This document shows positions 8,196 to 15,650 of a stretch of 22,803 nucleotides of DNA, in pieces. Positions within the stretch are counted from its first letter, which is position 1; each line of letters starts with the position of its first letter. A program made the translations under genes and the position numbers. The notes under the pieces are model-generated. The model searched no databases, was not told the DNA's origin, and saw nothing but the letters and a program-made list of their open reading frames with translations. This DNA comes from Eggerthellaceae bacterium (GTDB lineage Bacteria > Actinomycetota > Coriobacteriia > Coriobacteriales > Eggerthellaceae): contig CAAEEV010000090.1 in assembly GCA_900754955.1 (NCBI GenBank), forward strand, positions 1-22,803, given 5' to 3'.

Positions 8196-8432
8196 TTATG
8201 CGACGGGCGGCTTGGGTGCGCCGGGAGCGGCCGGGGCGCCAGGTGCTTTGGGTGCACCGGGGGCCGCAGGCGCTTTGATGGCGCTGTCGAGGGACGCCTG
8301 GTCGGCGTCGAAATCCTTCACGGTGTTGTCGAGCGTCGCGCCGCACTGCGCGCACACCTTGTCAATGGGCTTGTTGGTCGCGCCGCATTGCGGGCACGTC
8401 TTCATGGAAACAGCTGCAGGTCTAAAACACAT
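8196..8432 (-). CDS. Zinc-ribbon miniprotein with Ala-Pro-Gly-rich tail
   Basis: A 78-residue protein with a zinc-ribbon: two CxxCGAT knuckles, CPQCGAT at residues 13-19 and CAQCGAT at 27-33, ten residues between the inner cysteines. The remainder holds an acidic linker (DFDADQASLD) and a low-complexity tail of Ala, Pro, Gly and Lys (about residues 54-78) that would be disordered. The start at 8432 has GGAG at eight bases; the ATG at 8405, which would begin directly at KTCPQCG, has no ribosome site. No signal peptide or membrane span is present, so it should be cytoplasmic. Its place between the Mo-enzyme beta subunit and VOC2 suggests a role as an accessory or metal-binding partner, but similar zinc-ribbons occur in many unrelated contexts and no function is assigned. 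Confidence 0.8.
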   Translation of the reverse strand: MCFRPAAVSMKTCPQCGATNKPIDKVCAQCGATLDNTVKDFDADQASLDSAIKAPAAPGAPKAPGAPAAPGAPKPPVA

Positions 8433-8463
8433 GGTTGAATCTCCGTTCTTCTTTCCGCTTCGT

Positions 8464-8493
8464 CGGTGATTGCACGCCTGCAGGCTGTCACCG
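8464..8493. repeat. Nested palindrome between the beta-subunit and zinc-ribbon genes
   Basis: Outer arms CGGTGA (8464-8469) and TCACCG (8488-8493) surround the perfect palindrome GCCTGCAGGC (8476-8485). It is 31 bases upstream of the zinc-ribbon start codon. It could be an RNA hairpin or protein site. The other part of the 142-base gap shows only G-rich sequence and no clear promoter. Confidence 0.3.
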
Positions 8494-8574
8494 AACAGGC
8501 CGTACTCAGGGGGAAGGACCCGCTCACGCTAGGGATGAGGGACGGGCGGGCCCTTCTGAACAGGGGGGTCGTCC

Positions 8575-9375
8575 TTAGGCGAGGGCGATGTCGGGCAGGC
8601 CCTGATCCTTCTCCTTGGTGGAGACGGCAAGCTCCTTCTTCTTGCCGCCGGCCTCCACCGTGACCGTCCAGTCGGCTTCGGGCAGGCCGTCGAGCCAGAA
8701 GTCGCCCCACATGTCGGTCTCAGCGGTGAAGGTGCCCTCGTCGCTCACGGCGGTCACCTGCGCGCCCTCGACGATCTCCTGGGAGTCGGGGTCGAACACC
8801 GTCGCCGCGATGAACTTCTTGGGCAGGCCCTTGTACCACACGCGCGGCTTGGTGCCGTACTCGGCATGCAGGTACTCGGCGCCCTCGAGGTCGAGGTCTT
8901 CCTCCTCGCCGAACTGGAACACGTCGACGTGGCAGTTGTCGACGCAGCGCGGCGTCTTGATCGGCTCGTCGCCGTCGAGCAGATGCGCACAGCCCGTGCA
9001 CTTCTGCGGAATGTTGAGCTCCTCGTTCCAGAACACCGCATGGTAGGGGCAGGCGTCGACGATCTGCTTCTGACCCTTCGCCTTCACTGGGTCGATGATG
9101 ACGAGGCCGTCGTCGCGGCGGTACACCGCACCGTCCTTCGCGACCTTCATGCAGGGCGCGTTCTCGCAGTGCTGGCACATGACGGGCAGATAGGTCACGC
9201 GCACGTGCGGGCGGGCGCCGCGCTCGGTTTGGTTGAGCTTCATCCAGAACTGGCCGACCTGGGGCTGGGCTTCGGCGTAGGGCATCCACGCCTGGCCGCA
9301 GTGCTCGTCTTTGCAGCCAATCTGGCAGTCGTGGCAACCCACGCATTTCGTTATATCGATAAGGAATGCTTTCAT
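8575..9375 (-). CDS. Iron-sulfur beta subunit of a transhydroxylase-like molybdoenzyme
   Basis: This 266-residue subunit would carry electrons within, or structurally support, the Mo subunit encoded upstream. Its N-terminal 150 residues hold exactly twelve suitably placed cysteines: CVGCHDCQIGC (11, 14, 17, 21), CQHCENAPC (67, 70, 75), Cys109 in CPYH, and CTGC plus C-x3-C (126, 129, 144, 148). The fourth Cys of the second motif, present in DmsB-type subunits with four clusters, is replaced by Ala79, so three [4Fe-4S] clusters are expected. The C-terminal 80 residues (about 185-266) form a beta-sandwich-like domain of the carboxypeptidase-regulatory/transthyretin type. Three clusters plus a C-terminal beta domain are the known build of the pyrogallol-phloroglucinol transhydroxylase beta subunit. 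GGAGGAG precedes the ATG at 9375; no Tat or Sec signal, so cytoplasmic. Confidence 0.92.
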   Translation of the reverse strand: MKAFLIDITKCVGCHDCQIGCKDEHCGQAWMPYAEAQPQVGQFWMKLNQTERGARPHVRVTYLPVMCQHCENAPCMKVAKDGAVYRRDDGLVIIDPVKAKGQKQIVDACPYHAVFWNEELNIPQKCTGCAHLLDGDEPIKTPRCVDNCHVDVFQFGEEEDLDLEGAEYLHAEYGTKPRVWYKGLPKKFIAATVFDPDSQEIVEGAQVTAVSDEGTFTAETDMWGDFWLDGLPEADWTVTVEAGGKKKELAVSTKEKDQGLPDIALA

Positions 9376-9406
9376 CTGAAATCTCCTCCGGTCTTTCTGG
9401 CTGCTG

Positions 9407-12085
9407 CTACTCGTTGATGACCCACGAATCGTAGTTAATGCCGATGGCGGGGTCGTAGTCGCGCTCGAACGCCTCGGGGTAGTCGCGCTTCCAGCCGTCG
9501 TACTCCTCCTGCGTCACCTTCTGCGCCTCAACGAGGTAGCCGGTGACGGCGAAGCCCTTGCAGTGCTCGGACACCTGGTTGTTCGGGCTGATCAGGTTGA
9601 TGGCGCCGCCGCGGTCGAGGTGCGGAGCGATCGGATCGACGCGGGAGCCCTTGTTGACCATCACGGAGCCGGGCATGATGCGCTCGGAGATGCGGGCACC
9701 GAAGAGCACCGTGCCGCGCTCGTTGAACACCTTGACGATGTCGCCGTTGTGGATGCCGCGTGCCTCGGCGTCCTCGGGCGCGAACCAGACGGGCTCGTAG
9801 AGGTAACCGTCGGCGCCCTTCACCTTCACCGTCTCGATCTCACGGAACCAGGCGATGTCGTCGCCCTGCACGTGCACGCGGAAGCGGGCGGGGTTGGCCG
9901 TGATGAGCAGCGGGTAGGTCTTGCAGCGCTCGCCCCACAGGCTCTCGTCGTGCGTCCAGCCTTCCTCTGCCGGGCCACCGATGATCCAGCGGGCCATAGG
10001 CGTGCGCTCCTTGTCATCGGGGAAGTGCTCGGCGAGGGCCTCGCTCCAGAACTCGAGCTTGCCGGTGGGCGTGTCGAGCGGGTAGTTCTCGGGATCCTCG
10101 TAGAACTGACGCATTCCCGGAGGAAGCTGCTTCCAGTTAGGATCGAGCTTCGGGAAGTAGTACTGCTTCTCCATGAGGGTGTCGAAGTCGATTTCCTCGA
10201 CGAGACGGGACTGCTCGTAGCCGTACTTGATCCACTCGTCCTGAGTCATGCCGAGGTCGATCTGATCGCGGACGCCGAAGCGCTCGCCGATCTTGCAGGC
10301 GATCTCGAAGTCGGAGTAGGACTCGCCCACGCGGTCGCACGCCGGCGGCGTGATGCCGGAGTGGCGCATGGACACGATCATCGAGGAGCCCATGGAGTCG
10401 TTGTCCTCGAGGCAGGTAGTGACGGGCAGCACGAGATCGGCGAACAGGGAGTCGTTCTCAAGCCACTGATGGTTGGTCACGAAGAACTCAACCTCGTTGG
10501 TGCGGATGGCGTCCTGGTAGTTGAAGCCGCCGTCCCAGCAGTTCATGTTGCAGGGCTTCTCGGACCAGAGCATGTGCACCTTGTCGACCTTCGGCAGCTC
10601 GGTGGGCGGCTCCATGCCCATGGCCTTCGCCATGGCCTGGTTCATCGCGAGCACGGCCTCGGGCGACGCCGGGTAGTTGAATTCCTTGAACTGCTCAGCG
10701 GTCTCGACGTACACGATGCAGGGGGAACCCCACCACTTCGCCTTGCCGGTCTGCAGGGCTTCGGCCACCATGGTGCGCGGAATGGACTGCGCGTTGGGAT
10801 AGAACATGCGGCACTGGTTGATGGAGCTGAACGGTGCGGACGTCGAACGCGCGATGTTCTCTTTGGCGACGAGCGACGCATTGAGGTGCAGCTGCTGCAC
10901 GCCGGGCTTGCCGAGGCCCTGCATGGCGAGCAGGTAGGCGCCGGTGCGGCCGGGCTCATGCGAGTACGGCGTCTTGACGGAGCCGGAACTGAAGTGCGCA
11001 TGGGAAGTGACGAGCTTCGCCACGTTGCGCGCGAACGCCTTGATGGTGTACACCGGCACGCCGCAGCGCTCGGAGGCCCACTCGGGCGTCTTCGGGATGC
11101 CCTCTTCGTCCTCGCCGAGCACGTAAGCCTTCACCTTGTCGAAGCCGACGGAGTGCGTGTCCACGTACTCCTTGTCGTAGAGACCCTCGGTGATCCACAC
11201 GTACATGACGCCAAAGTCGAAAGCGGCGTCGGTGTTCGGCAGGATGGGGATCCACTTCATCGTGGGATGGCAGACGGCGGTGTAGTTGCAGAACGGGTCG
11301 ACGATGACGAACTTCTTGCCGACCGACTCCCAGAACTTGAGCAGGCGGGACCAGAACTGGCTGCCGTAGTTCTGCGTGAGCTCCCAGTCGCCGGCATCGA
11401 AGCAGATCATCTCAGAGTAGTCGGTGATGTCCTTGATGATGTTCCAGGAGTTGTAGCCGGTCTGCGGCGGGGCGATCATGCCGAGACCCTTGTTGGAGCC
11501 GGAACCCCACACGTGCTTGGCGCCCCAGTACCAGCCCTCGACCGAGTCGGGGGTGCGCGTCTCGCGCGTGTAGCCGCCGAGCTTGCTCATGAGCGTGGCG
11601 TGCATGCCGCCGCCCGCGTGCAGGTCCTTGGACTCGCGGTGGCCGTCCTCACCGACGCAGAGCACCGAGTAGGGGCCGTACGTGTCGATGATGCGGCGCA
11701 GCTCGCTCTCCATGATGTCGAGCGCCTCGTCCCAGCTGATGCGGACGAACTTCGACTTGCCGCGGTTCTCGGCGTGGATCTTCTCGGGATCGCCGCCTGG
11801 CTCCCAGTCGACGCGCTTCAAGGGGTACATGACGCGGTTCTTGGAGTACACGCGCTGCTTGTACGCGAGGGCGAAGTAGTTCGGCGCCGTCTTAAGCGGC
11901 GGGCGGAACGTCTTGCCGTCGGCCTCGAGCTCCCAGCGGGCGCTGTCAAGCTCCTCCTCGCTGTAGCGCTCGTCAATGCGGAACGGACGGATGCGTACGA
12001 TCTTGCCGTCTTTGGAATCGACAGCGGTGATCTCGCCACCCGTACCGCCGCAGGCGATGCTCTGGAGTGTCGTGACTTCCTTCAT
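9407..12085 (-). CDS. Molybdopterin alpha subunit, pyrogallol transhydroxylase-like
   Basis: An 892-residue catalytic subunit of the DMSO-reductase superfamily, expected to bind a bis-MGD molybdenum cofactor. The N-terminus has no CxxC cluster motif (only Cys12) and no twin-arginine signal, so it should be cytoplasmic and cluster-free, unlike respiratory members. The opening region (GGEIT, DGKIVRIRPF, DGKTFRPPLKT, YPLKRVDWEP) and PDSVEGWYWGAKHVWG resemble the Pelobacter pyrogallol-phloroglucinol transhydroxylase large subunit of about 875 residues. Ser181 in PDS matches the Mo-ligand Ser175, Asp180 its neighbour Asp174, and His149 is a fair match for His144, from memory of that structure. The C-terminal MGD domain has ANPARFRVHVQGDD and DAEARGIHNGDIVKVFNERG. 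ATG 12085 follows GGAGAGGAG; the upstream open frame is leader. Substrate unknown: pyrogallol-type hydroxyl transfer, catechol dehydroxylation, or another polyphenol. Confidence 0.9.
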   Translation of the reverse strand: MKEVTTLQSIACGGTGGEITAVDSKDGKIVRIRPFRIDERYSEEELDSARWELEADGKTFRPPLKTAPNYFALAYKQRVYSKNRVMYPLKRVDWEPGGDPEKIHAENRGKSKFVRISWDEALDIMESELRRIIDTYGPYSVLCVGEDGHRESKDLHAGGGMHATLMSKLGGYTRETRTPDSVEGWYWGAKHVWGSGSNKGLGMIAPPQTGYNSWNIIKDITDYSEMICFDAGDWELTQNYGSQFWSRLLKFWESVGKKFVIVDPFCNYTAVCHPTMKWIPILPNTDAAFDFGVMYVWITEGLYDKEYVDTHSVGFDKVKAYVLGEDEEGIPKTPEWASERCGVPVYTIKAFARNVAKLVTSHAHFSSGSVKTPYSHEPGRTGAYLLAMQGLGKPGVQQLHLNASLVAKENIARSTSAPFSSINQCRMFYPNAQSIPRTMVAEALQTGKAKWWGSPCIVYVETAEQFKEFNYPASPEAVLAMNQAMAKAMGMEPPTELPKVDKVHMLWSEKPCNMNCWDGGFNYQDAIRTNEVEFFVTNHQWLENDSLFADLVLPVTTCLEDNDSMGSSMIVSMRHSGITPPACDRVGESYSDFEIACKIGERFGVRDQIDLGMTQDEWIKYGYEQSRLVEEIDFDTLMEKQYYFPKLDPNWKQLPPGMRQFYEDPENYPLDTPTGKLEFWSEALAEHFPDDKERTPMARWIIGGPAEEGWTHDESLWGERCKTYPLLITANPARFRVHVQGDDIAWFREIETVKVKGADGYLYEPVWFAPEDAEARGIHNGDIVKVFNERGTVLFGARISERIMPGSVMVNKGSRVDPIAPHLDRGGAINLISPNNQVSEHCKGFAVTGYLVEAQKVTQEEYDGWKRDYPEAFERDYDPAIGINYDSWVINE

Positions 12086-12146
12086 CTGCTCTCCTCTCCT
12101 CCTGTGGATGAGCTCTGATCCGCTCTCTGCAGATCTCGCTGATTCC

Positions 12147-12175
12147 ACTATGGAGGCGAGGGGTCAGACGTTCAA
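12147..12175 (-). promoter_or_regulatory. Predicted promoter of the molybdoenzyme operon
   Basis: On the minus strand TTGAAC (-35, 12170-12175) and CATAGT (-10, 12147-12152) are 17 bases apart, giving five of six and four of six matches to the sigma-70-type consensus. A second TTGAAA overlaps seven bases upstream (12177-12182). The expected start near 12140 gives a leader of about 55 bases ending in the alpha-subunit ribosome site. Two palindromes lie directly upstream. Confidence 0.45.
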
Positions 12176-12181
12176 TTTTCA

Positions 12182-12232
12182 ATGGCGCACCGGTGCGCAG
12201 CCTTGGTATAACGATGGCGCATTGTGTGCGCC
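12182..12232. promoter_or_regulatory. Two operator-like palindromes, 32 bp apart
   Basis: Site 1 contains the perfect 14-base palindrome GCGCACCGGTGCGC (12185-12198); site 2 contains GGCGCA-N5-TGCGCC (12216-12232). Both begin with the same eight bases ATGGCGCA (12182-12189 and 12214-12221), a 32-base period, close to three helical turns. They sit immediately upstream of the predicted -35 box, with centres near -52 and -84. That layout suits a dimeric regulator binding on one face of the helix. The neighbouring TetR-type protein is a candidate, but an unlinked regulator is equally possible. Confidence 0.5.
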
Positions 12233-12281
12233 GCGTGCACCGAACAGGGGGCTGAGAGAAGAGGAATGTTACAGATCGGCC

Positions 12282-12878
12282 TCAGTGTGAAGCATTACTC
12301 AGCGGCCCGTCCCACGAGCCGATGTTGCGCCAGAACGGCATGGTGATGCGGATGTAGAGCCCCGCGAGCTCCTTAGGTGAGATGACCATGCCCTCGCTGA
12401 TCCACTTCTGCATGAGCATAGCCTGGGAGGAGGCGAAGAAGTACGCGATGTAGTCGACGATCCAATCCTGTACATCGGGCCTATCCGAGAGCAGAGGGAT
12501 ATGCCCACGGTTGTAGTCGTAGATGGCCCATGTGACAACGCGCAGGAACGTGTCGTCGTGCCCGCGCATGGGTCCGATGAGATTGCGGTAGTATTCCCCC
12601 TCGGTGTACACGTTTTCATACATGCGCACTACGATGCTTTCCTGCATGAGCTCGATGTCGTCTTTGTGCAGCAGGGCATGAATGTCGCGCAGAGGCTTGA
12701 TGACGTGAAGATCGAACAGATCGGCGACGATCTCCTCCTTGTCTTTGAAGTGGGAGTAAAACGCGCGACGCGAGAGAAACGCGCGATCGCAGATCTCCGA
12801 CACGGTGATCTTCTGGTACGGCTTCTCCGCGACGATCTCCTTGAAAGCGTTCTCGATCGACGTCTTCGCATCCCCCAT
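12282..12878 (-). CDS. TetR-type transcriptional regulator (DhaS-like C-terminus)
   Basis: A 198-residue DNA-binding protein. The N-terminal 55 residues form a TetR helix-turn-helix: AFKEIVAEKPYQKITVSEIC, then DRAFLSRRAFYSHFKDKEEI, with the recognition-helix pattern RRAFYSHFKDKEE typical of the family. The C-terminal helical domain (about 70-198), with YENVYTEGEYYRNLIG and an ASSQAMLMQKWI segment, looks like the TetR_C_8/DhaS group, in which some members act as activators. The ATG at 12878 is placed just before the HTH with AGGGGG seven bases upstream; the frame is open back to 13031 but overlaps the palindrome at 12916. It lies 196 bases upstream of, and co-directional with, the molybdoenzyme alpha gene, and is the likely local regulator of that operon. 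The effector is unknown. Confidence 0.92.
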   Translation of the reverse strand: MGDAKTSIENAFKEIVAEKPYQKITVSEICDRAFLSRRAFYSHFKDKEEIVADLFDLHVIKPLRDIHALLHKDDIELMQESIVVRMYENVYTEGEYYRNLIGPMRGHDDTFLRVVTWAIYDYNRGHIPLLSDRPDVQDWIVDYIAYFFASSQAMLMQKWISEGMVISPKELAGLYIRITMPFWRNIGSWDGPLSNASH

Positions 12879-12915
12879 GGACAACCCCCTGTTTTCCTGC
12901 CCTGCGAACATGCAC

Positions 12916-12927
12916 TTACAACTGTAA
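12916..12927. promoter_or_regulatory. TTACA-AC-TGTAA palindrome upstream of the TetR gene
   Basis: A perfect 12-base palindrome, 38 bases before the regulator start codon, in an AT-richer patch of a GC-rich region. This place and form suit an autoregulatory operator or a promoter-overlapping site. It does not match the ATGGCGCA sites at 12182-12232, so the two control regions may bind different proteins. Confidence 0.35.
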
Positions 12928-13008
12928 CGCAAACAGGGCGCACTGCGGCATGAGGAATTTTTCACACGAGCGGACAGGCATGCGCGGCTTGAGCGGAGCG
13001 TGCGCGCG

Positions 13009-13836
13009 CTACGCAGACGCGAGCGCTGCAAGACGCTCGCGCGCCGGCTTCACGAGGGCGAGCTTGTTGCCCTTATCCGCCACGAACTGGAGGCAGGCAC
13101 GCTCGCGCTCGACGTCGCCGGCGCGGAAGTGAAGCTGCGCCTCGTCCCACGCGCGCTCGACGCGCACGCGCACCGGGCCCGCCGTACTCGTGCGAATGCG
13201 CTCGTAGAGCTCTACGAGCTGCGTGGCGTCGCCGGCAAGACGTGCCTCGACGATCGCGCGCTGGCCCTGCAGGTAGGTGCGCCGCTCGGTGCTCGCGAAG
13301 TCCTCGGCGTCGCCGATGAGCTCGATACCGTGGTCGATGAGTGCCATCACCACGGGCGGTTCTTCGAGCTTCATGGCAAGCGGCACCATGTTCACGACGA
13401 CCGCCGCCTGGTCCGACGTCTTCTTGAGGGCGTCGACGCTCTGCACCTGCTCGGAGAGGATCGCACGCGCTGCGTCGGGCTTGCCCACGTCGAGCAGCGC
13501 CTGCGCGTAGTACGACATGACCCACGAGCTCAGCTCGCCGCGCGTCTCGCGGGCCGCACGCGCAAGGTCGGCCGCCTCGTTCACGAACGCCTCGGGATCG
13601 CAGCGGTCGTTGTAGAGCGCGAAAAGCCTCTCCGTTTCCTCAGTTGCCTTGTTGTTGAAGATGCGCCCGGTGATGGCGAGCGTGGCGAAGAATACCGCGA
13701 GGGAGATGAGCAGGCCCTCGATAGTGGATGCCATGACGCGTCCGGTGACGAACGCCCAGATGGTCGAGACGACGATCGAGACGGCAACGGCGCTCGCGCA
13801 TACGGCGATGACGTATCTGCGGTAGAACGGAAGCAT
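13009..13836 (-). CDS. Membrane protein with two N-terminal TM helices and a helical-repeat-like tail
   Basis: A 275-residue protein I cannot assign to a family. After LPFYRRY come two hydrophobic helices (about residues 9-33 and 37-60), then a cytoplasmic, mostly helical domain of about 210 residues. That domain has Ala-rich amphipathic segments such as SYYAQALLDVGKPDAARAIL and AQLHFRAGDVERERACLQFV, with the small-large residue pattern seen in TPR-like solenoids. The two TMs probably anchor it with both ends inside. The ATG at 13836 has AAGGAG at four bases; an upstream in-frame extension to 13896 overlaps the gap after the terminator at 13905-13932. It is flanked by a terminator on one side and the TetR gene on the other, so it is likely a single-gene unit not tied to either cluster. 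Confidence 0.75.
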   Translation of the reverse strand: MLPFYRRYVIAVCASAVAVSIVVSTIWAFVTGRVMASTIEGLLISLAVFFATLAITGRIFNNKATEETERLFALYNDRCDPEAFVNEAADLARAARETRGELSSWVMSYYAQALLDVGKPDAARAILSEQVQSVDALKKTSDQAAVVVNMVPLAMKLEEPPVVMALIDHGIELIGDAEDFASTERRTYLQGQRAIVEARLAGDATQLVELYERIRTSTAGPVRVRVERAWDEAQLHFRAGDVERERACLQFVADKGNKLALVKPARERLAALASA

Positions 13837-13904
13837 GTTTCTCCTTGCGATGTGCGCATAGGGGCTGACGGCGACACGCAAGCGTGTCTTCCCCATGGTA
13901 AAGG

Positions 13905-13932
13905 AAAAGCGGCGCTCGGCAGCGCCGCTTTT
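13905..13932. terminator. Bidirectional intrinsic terminator after acyl-CoA synthetase 1
   Basis: A perfect 12-base stem (AAAAGCGGCGCT at 13905-13916, complement at 13921-13932) closes on a four-base loop. T4 follows the stem on both strands because the arms begin and end in A4/T4. It lies 30 bases after the stop codon of the acyl-CoA synthetase and ends the ketoacid/acyl-CoA region. Confidence 0.8.
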
Positions 13933-13962
13933 CGCGAGAACTACAGTTTGAGCGTATCGGCG

Positions 13963-15642
13963 CTACTCGTCGTCGTGGATGCCGTCGTTCTGGCGAATGA
14001 GCTTGCGCTTGATCTTGCCGCCGATGGTCTTGGGCAGCTCGTCGACGAACTCGACGATGCGCGGATACTTGTACGGCGCCGTGGTGTGCTTCACGTGGTT
14101 CTGCAGCTCCTTCACGAGCTCGTCGGAGGGCTCCCAGCCGCGCGCGAGCACGACGGTCGCCTTCACCACCTTGCCGCGGATGGGGTCGGGCGCCGCGGTG
14201 ACGGCGCACTCCACGACGGCGGGATGCTCGATGAGCGCGCTTTCCACCTCGAAGGGGCCGATGCGGTAGCCCGAGCACTTGATCACGTCGTCGTTGCGCC
14301 CCACGAAGAAACAGTAGCCGTCAGAGTCGCGCCATGCCATGTCGTGGAGGTTGTAGTACTCCCCTCCCACAGCGGTGCGCGTGCGCTCCTCGTCGTGGAA
14401 ATACCCCACGAACAGACCCGGCGGATAGGCTTCCTTGAGCTTGGTGACGCAGATGGCGCCCTCCTCGCCGTCGGGTACCTCGACGCCGTTGTCGTCGAGC
14501 AGCTTGATGTTGAGCAGGGGCGAGGGCTTGCCCATGGAACCCGGACGCGGCTCGAGCCACGGGTAGGTGGCCAGCAGCACCGGACCTTCCGTCTGGCCGA
14601 ATCCCTCGCGGATCTTCTTGCCCGTGAGGCGCTCCCAGGTGATGGTGACCTCGGGATTGAGCGGCTCGCCGGCCGTCGCGAAGTTCTGGATGCTCGACAG
14701 GTCGTACGATGCTACATCTTCCTGCAGCATGAAGCGGTACATCGTGGGCGGCGCGCAGAAGGTGGCGAGCTTGTAGTTCTGCATGTGCTCGAGCAGCTTG
14801 GTGGGCACGAACTTGTCCATGTCGTAGCAGAACACGGTGGCGCCGCAGATCCACTGGCCGTAGATCTTGCCCCAGCCGAACTTCGCCCAGCCTGAATCCG
14901 TCACGCTCATGTGCAGCTCGTTCTCGCGCACCTGCTGCCAGTACTTCGCCGTGAGGATGTGGCCGAGCGGATGCGCGAAATTGTGGCACACCGCTTTGGC
15001 GAGGCCCGTCGTGCCGCTTGTGAAGTAGATGAGCATGATGTCCTTGCTCGTGACGCCCTCCTCGCCCGTCGGGCGCTCGAAGGTGTCGGGTTCGTCGGCG
15101 ATCAGCTCGTCGAACGGCGTCCACCCGTCACGGTGACCCGCAACGATGACGCGGTTCTCGATTGTCGGCGCCTCGGGGAGCGCATGCTCGGTCTGCTCGC
15201 ACACGTAGTCGTCGGCCACGCACACCATCATCTTGACCTCGGCGCTGTTGGCGCGGTAGACGATGTCCTTCGTCGTGAGCTGCAGCGATGCGGGAATGAG
15301 CGTGGCGCCGAGCTTGCAGAGCGCCGTGGCGCACACCCAGTACTCCCAACGGCGGCGCAGGATCATCATGACAACGTCGCCCTTGCCGATGCCGAGCTTG
15401 CGGAAGGCGTTGGCCGTCTTGTTCGACAGGCGCGCGATGTCGGTGAAAGTGAACGTGATCTCCTCACCGTGATCGTCGCACCAGAGCAGCGCGCGCTTGT
15501 CGGGTTCGACGCGCGCCCACTCGTCCACCACATCGAAACCGAAGTTGAACACCTCGGGCACGTCGATGCGGAAGTTGTCGTAGAAGTCCTCGTAAGAGTC
15601 GAACTCGATGCGCGGACAGTACTTTTTCAGGATGTAATCCAC
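13963..15642 (-). CDS. AMP-forming acyl-CoA synthetase 1
   Basis: This 559-residue enzyme should activate a carboxylic acid with ATP and CoA through an acyl-adenylate. It has the ATP loop YFTSGTTGLAKAV (about 206-218), an A5-type EGFGQTE, GYRIGPFEVESAL at the hinge to the C-terminal domain, and the catalytic lysine at about 543 in PKTIGGKIKRKLIR. It belongs to the medium-chain/benzoate-CoA-ligase-like branch and is a paralogue of the synthetase at 19750-21546. The upstream open frame runs to 15744, but it overlaps the XRE-cupin gene; a GTG at 15642 gives an N-terminus alignable with its paralogue (DYILKKYCP) and falls eight bases after the regulator stop. TAGG upstream is a weak ribosome site, so coupled translation is likely. 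Acid specificity is not readable. Confidence 0.9.
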   Translation of the reverse strand: MDYILKKYCPRIEFDSYEDFYDNFRIDVPEVFNFGFDVVDEWARVEPDKRALLWCDDHGEEITFTFTDIARLSNKTANAFRKLGIGKGDVVMMILRRRWEYWVCATALCKLGATLIPASLQLTTKDIVYRANSAEVKMMVCVADDYVCEQTEHALPEAPTIENRVIVAGHRDGWTPFDELIADEPDTFERPTGEEGVTSKDIMLIYFTSGTTGLAKAVCHNFAHPLGHILTAKYWQQVRENELHMSVTDSGWAKFGWGKIYGQWICGATVFCYDMDKFVPTKLLEHMQNYKLATFCAPPTMYRFMLQEDVASYDLSSIQNFATAGEPLNPEVTITWERLTGKKIREGFGQTEGPVLLATYPWLEPRPGSMGKPSPLLNIKLLDDNGVEVPDGEEGAICVTKLKEAYPPGLFVGYFHDEERTRTAVGGEYYNLHDMAWRDSDGYCFFVGRNDDVIKCSGYRIGPFEVESALIEHPAVVECAVTAAPDPIRGKVVKATVVLARGWEPSDELVKELQNHVKHTTAPYKYPRIVEFVDELPKTIGGKIKRKLIRQNDGIHDDE

Positions 15643-15650
15643 GATGATAC

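Noticed and set aside
9407..12085. Assignment as a respiratory DMSO, nitrate or formate-type oxidoreductase
   Set aside because: There is no N-terminal Cys cluster motif, no twin-arginine signal and no membrane anchor gene nearby. The sequence near Ser181 and the beta subunit design favour the transhydroxylase group.
9563..12118. An 851-codon open frame on the plus strand
   Set aside because: It runs antisense to the molybdoenzyme alpha gene. Its translation is Val/Ala/His/Arg/Glu-rich with no recognisable motif, as expected from the mirror of a high-GC3 gene.
13000..14895. A 631-codon open frame on the plus strand
   Set aside because: It spans the antisense of the membrane protein gene, a terminator and part of the acyl-CoA synthetase. 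No domain was seen.
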